A stretch of DNA of 14,185 bases from the NCBI GenBank assembly GCA_045604945.1, contig JAZUPA010000183.1, forward strand, positions 1 through 14,185. Reading direction: 5' to 3'. Shown here piece by piece: positions 12,029 through 14,185 of this stretch. Both the position numbers and the translations under genes were made by a program. Under the pieces are notes generated by a model. It was not told where the DNA came from, made no database searches, and saw only the letters and a program-made list of their open reading frames with translations. The DNA comes from JAISGQ01 sp045604945. Lineage in GTDB: Bacteria; Bacillota; Clostridia; Oscillospirales; Acutalibacteraceae. Numbering within the stretch: position 1 is the first letter of the stretch; every line of letters starts with the position of its first letter.

Positions 12029-14185
12029 TCAGTTGTTAGCCTTCTTGAGGTCGTTATTGCGGATCTCAACACGTCTGACCTTGCCGCTGATGGTCTTGGG
12101 AAGCTCCTCAACAAATTCCACGATTCTCGGGTACTTGTAAGGTGCGGTATGGGTCTTGACGTATTCCTGAATCTCCTTCTTGAGCTCATCGGTACCCACA
12201 GTGCCCTTGGTAAGGACGATTGTAGCCTTGACTATCTGGCCACGAACCTCATCGGGTACGGGAGTAATGGCACACTCAAGAACATAAGGCAGTTCCATGA
12301 TGACGCTTTCGATCTCGAAGGGTCCGATGCGGTAGCCCGAAGACTTGATAACGTCGTCGATACGTCCGACGTACCAGAGATAGCCGTCCTCGTCCATGGT
12401 TGCCTGGTCGCCTGTATGGTAATATCCGTCGTGCCATACGTCCCTGGTCTTCTCTTCGTCAAGATAATAGCCGATGAAGAGACCGCAGGGTGCGCCGTCC
12501 TTGGTGCGGATGCAGATCTCGCCTGCGTCACCTGTATGGCACTCGTTTCCGTCGGGATCGAGGACAACAACGTCATAGAGGGGGCTGGGCTTACCCATAG
12601 AGCCGATCTTGGGAGTCGAGCCGACGAAGTTTGCGATGGAAAGGGTGGTTTCAGTCTGACCGAAGCCTTCCATGATGGTAAGTCCTGTTGCCTTCTTGAA
12701 CTGGTTGAATACCTCGGGGTTCAGTGCCTCACCTGCTGTGGTTGCATATTCGATGGAGGACAGATCGTACTTGGAAAGATCTTCCTTTATAAAGAAGCGG
12801 TACATGGTGGGAGGTGCGCAGAAGGTGGTGATATTGTACTTCTTGAAGAGGGGGAGAATATCCTCGGAATGGAAGCGGTCGAAGTCGTAGGTGAAGGTTG
12901 CAGCCTCACAGAGCCACTGACCGTAGAGCTTGCCCCAGAGCGCCTTGCCCCAGCCTGTATCGGAGATTGTAAAGTGCAGTCCGTCGGGGTTGACGTTGTG
13001 CCAATGCCTTGCTGTGGGATAATGACCGAGGGCGTACTTGTAGGAATGGGTTGCGATTCTGGGATAGCCTGTGGTGCCTGAGGTAAAGAGCATAAGCATG
13101 GGGTCGTTGCCGCAGGGTGAATCGTCCTTGCGGTAGAAGTGAGTGGAGAAGCGCTCCATCTCAACGTTGAAGTTGTGCCAGCCGTCCTTCTCGCCGCCGA
13201 CGAGAACCTTGACCATGCCGGGGAATTCTGCTGCTGCCTTCTCAGCTTCAACTGAAACATCGCCGTCAGCGGTGCAGACGATTGCCTTGACCTTTGCTGC
13301 CTTGTATCTGTAGGTAAAGTCGTGCTCAACAAGCTGGTTTGTTGCAGGGATTGCGATTGCACCGATCTTATGAAGAGCCAGCATGCAGAACCAGAACTGA
13401 TAGTGGCGCTTGAGCACCAGCATTACGGTGTCGCCGCGCTTGATGCCGAGGGATTCAAAGTAGTTGGCAGTCTTTGCGGAATACTTCTTCATGTCGCTGA
13501 AGGTAAATCTGCGCTCGGACTTGTCGTTGCCGACCCACATCATAGCAAGTTTATCGGGGCTCTTTGCAGCGATCTCGTCAACGCAGTCGAATGCGAAGTT
13601 GAACTTATCCTCGTTCATGAAACGGATTCCGTTGAATACGCCGTTTGCATCGTAGAAGGACTCGATGAACTTATCTGCAACAGATGCCTTTTCTTCCTTT
13701 TCTGCAACGGGAGCCTTGGGTGCTACATAGAGACCCTCGGGATATTCCTCGCTGACCTGACCGTCCTGAGGGTTGAGAACTACTGCGTGGAACTCACAGC
13801 CGCCCTCGCTTACAGCGATCATACCGTGGGGAATCTGGCTGTTATAGAAGATGGAGTCGCCTTCGTTGAGGATCTCAACGTGCTTGCCCACCTGAACCTT
13901 GAGAGAGCCCTTTACGATAACGTCAAACTCCTGACCGTTGTGGGAGCTGAGCTTGATGGGAACATTCTGCTCCTCCTCAAGATAGGGGAATCTTACAAGG
14001 AAGGGCTCTGCAAGCTTATCCTTGAATTTAGGTGCGAGGTTGTTATATACATAGCCCTTTTTCTTGACTATCTTCATTCCTTCGCCTTTTCTGGTGATGT
14101 TAAAGGATGTAAGAGTGGTGCTGGTACCTTCAATTATATCTACGACCTCAACATCGCAAGCCTTTGCGCACTTGTAAATAAAGGT
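12029..14185 (-). CDS. XRE-HTH / cupin / AMP-forming acyl-CoA synthetase fusion (partial at right edge)
   Basis: The gene enters from beyond the right edge; 718 residues are visible. Visible residues 1-25 resemble the end of an XRE helix-turn-helix domain (KCAKACDVEVVDIIEG), followed by a cupin domain at about 75-140 (SHNGQEF and PHG). After a linker comes a full AMP-forming acyl-CoA synthetase: ATP loop TSGTTGYPR (368-376), GFGQTE (507-512), TGD (591-593), GRIDD (607-611) and the catalytic lysine in SGKVRR (Lys702). It activates a carboxylate to acyl-AMP and then acyl-CoA; the substrate cannot be read, though the layout is closest to acetyl- and medium-chain acyl-CoA synthetases. An ATG at 14077 exists, but the frame is open for all 36 codons before it and these continue the HTH-cupin pattern, so it is not the likely start. 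The protein may couple regulation to catalysis. Confidence 0.88.
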   Translation of the reverse strand, partial: TFIYKCAKACDVEVVDIIEGTSTTLTSFNITRKGEGMKIVKKKGYVYNNLAPKFKDKLAEPFLVRFPYLEEEQNVPIKLSSHNGQEFDVIVKGSLKVQVGKHVEILNEGDSIFYNSQIPHGMIAVSEGGCEFHAVVLNPQDGQVSEEYPEGLYVAPKAPVAEKEEKASVADKFIESFYDANGVFNGIRFMNEDKFNFAFDCVDEIAAKSPDKLAMMWVGNDKSERRFTFSDMKKYSAKTANYFESLGIKRGDTVMLVLKRHYQFWFCMLALHKIGAIAIPATNQLVEHDFTYRYKAAKVKAIVCTADGDVSVEAEKAAAEFPGMVKVLVGGEKDGWHNFNVEMERFSTHFYRKDDSPCGNDPMLMLFTSGTTGYPRIATHSYKYALGHYPTARHWHNVNPDGLHFTISDTGWGKALWGKLYGQWLCEAATFTYDFDRFHSEDILPLFKKYNITTFCAPPTMYRFFIKEDLSKYDLSSIEYATTAGEALNPEVFNQFKKATGLTIMEGFGQTETTLSIANFVGSTPKIGSMGKPSPLYDVVVLDPDGNECHTGDAGEICIRTKDGAPCGLFIGYYLDEEKTRDVWHDGYYHTGDQATMDEDGYLWYVGRIDDVIKSSGYRIGPFEIESVIMELPYVLECAITPVPDEVRGQIVKATIVLTKGTVGTDELKKEIQEYVKTHTAPYKYPRIVEFVEELPKTISGKVRRVEIRNNDLKKANN

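Noticed and set aside
11885..13081. 398-codon open frame on the plus strand opposite the synthetase and ACT-MBL genes
   Set aside because: It lies antisense to two genes with clear catalytic motifs, has no domain pattern, and reflects codon bias of the true strand.

Overview
The window looks like a chromosomal segment of a low-to-middle GC Firmicute, most likely a gut clostridium of the Ruminococcus/Oscillospiraceae type. The reasons are strong purine-rich Shine-Dalgarno sites (GGAGG), near-consensus sigma-A promoters with 17-bp spacers and TGn extensions, factor-independent terminators after most genes, and the protein families present. No taxon can be proved from the sequence alone. No rRNA, tRNA or CRISPR array was seen.

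Region 1 (about 1-3005) is the right-hand part of a mobile element. A small protein gene overlaps a 612-aa large serine recombinase gene by four bases. A strong terminator follows, then a lone ankyrin-like gene, an imperfect 28-bp direct repeat of the recombinase gene's 3' end, a second strong terminator and a perfect 24-bp dyad centred on GA. The repeat pair and the dyad are candidates for attachment sites or cassette boundaries.

Region 2 (about 3093-7207) carries a translationally coupled MoxR-type AAA+ ATPase and a VWA protein whose HExxH motif has become HQxxH. These are followed by a TIR-domain protein and an unrecognised 150-aa protein. A terminator and a good promoter separate the TIR gene from the MoxR/VWA pair, so any joint role as a conflict system is inference.

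Region 3 (7218-9664) holds an ANT(6)-like nucleotidyltransferase gene on the minus strand with a TTGACA-17-CATAAT promoter. Divergent from it is a membrane-anchored XRE regulator in a probable operon with a cyclase-family (kynurenine-formamidase-like) metalloenzyme.

Region 4 (9674-10481) is a manganese regulon unit. A yybP-ykoY Mn2+ riboswitch, with two consecutive terminator hairpins, precedes the manganese exporter gene mntP.

Region 5 (10524-14185, minus strand) contains two unusual fusions. An XRE-HTH/cupin/acyl-CoA synthetase gene enters from the right edge and is open to the last base. Downstream of it, beyond an intergenic hairpin, is a gene for a protein with two ACT domains and a metallo-beta-lactamase-fold domain. 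Their adjacency suggests a linked role in carboxylate or amino-acid-derived acyl metabolism, but the substrate is not readable from the sequence.
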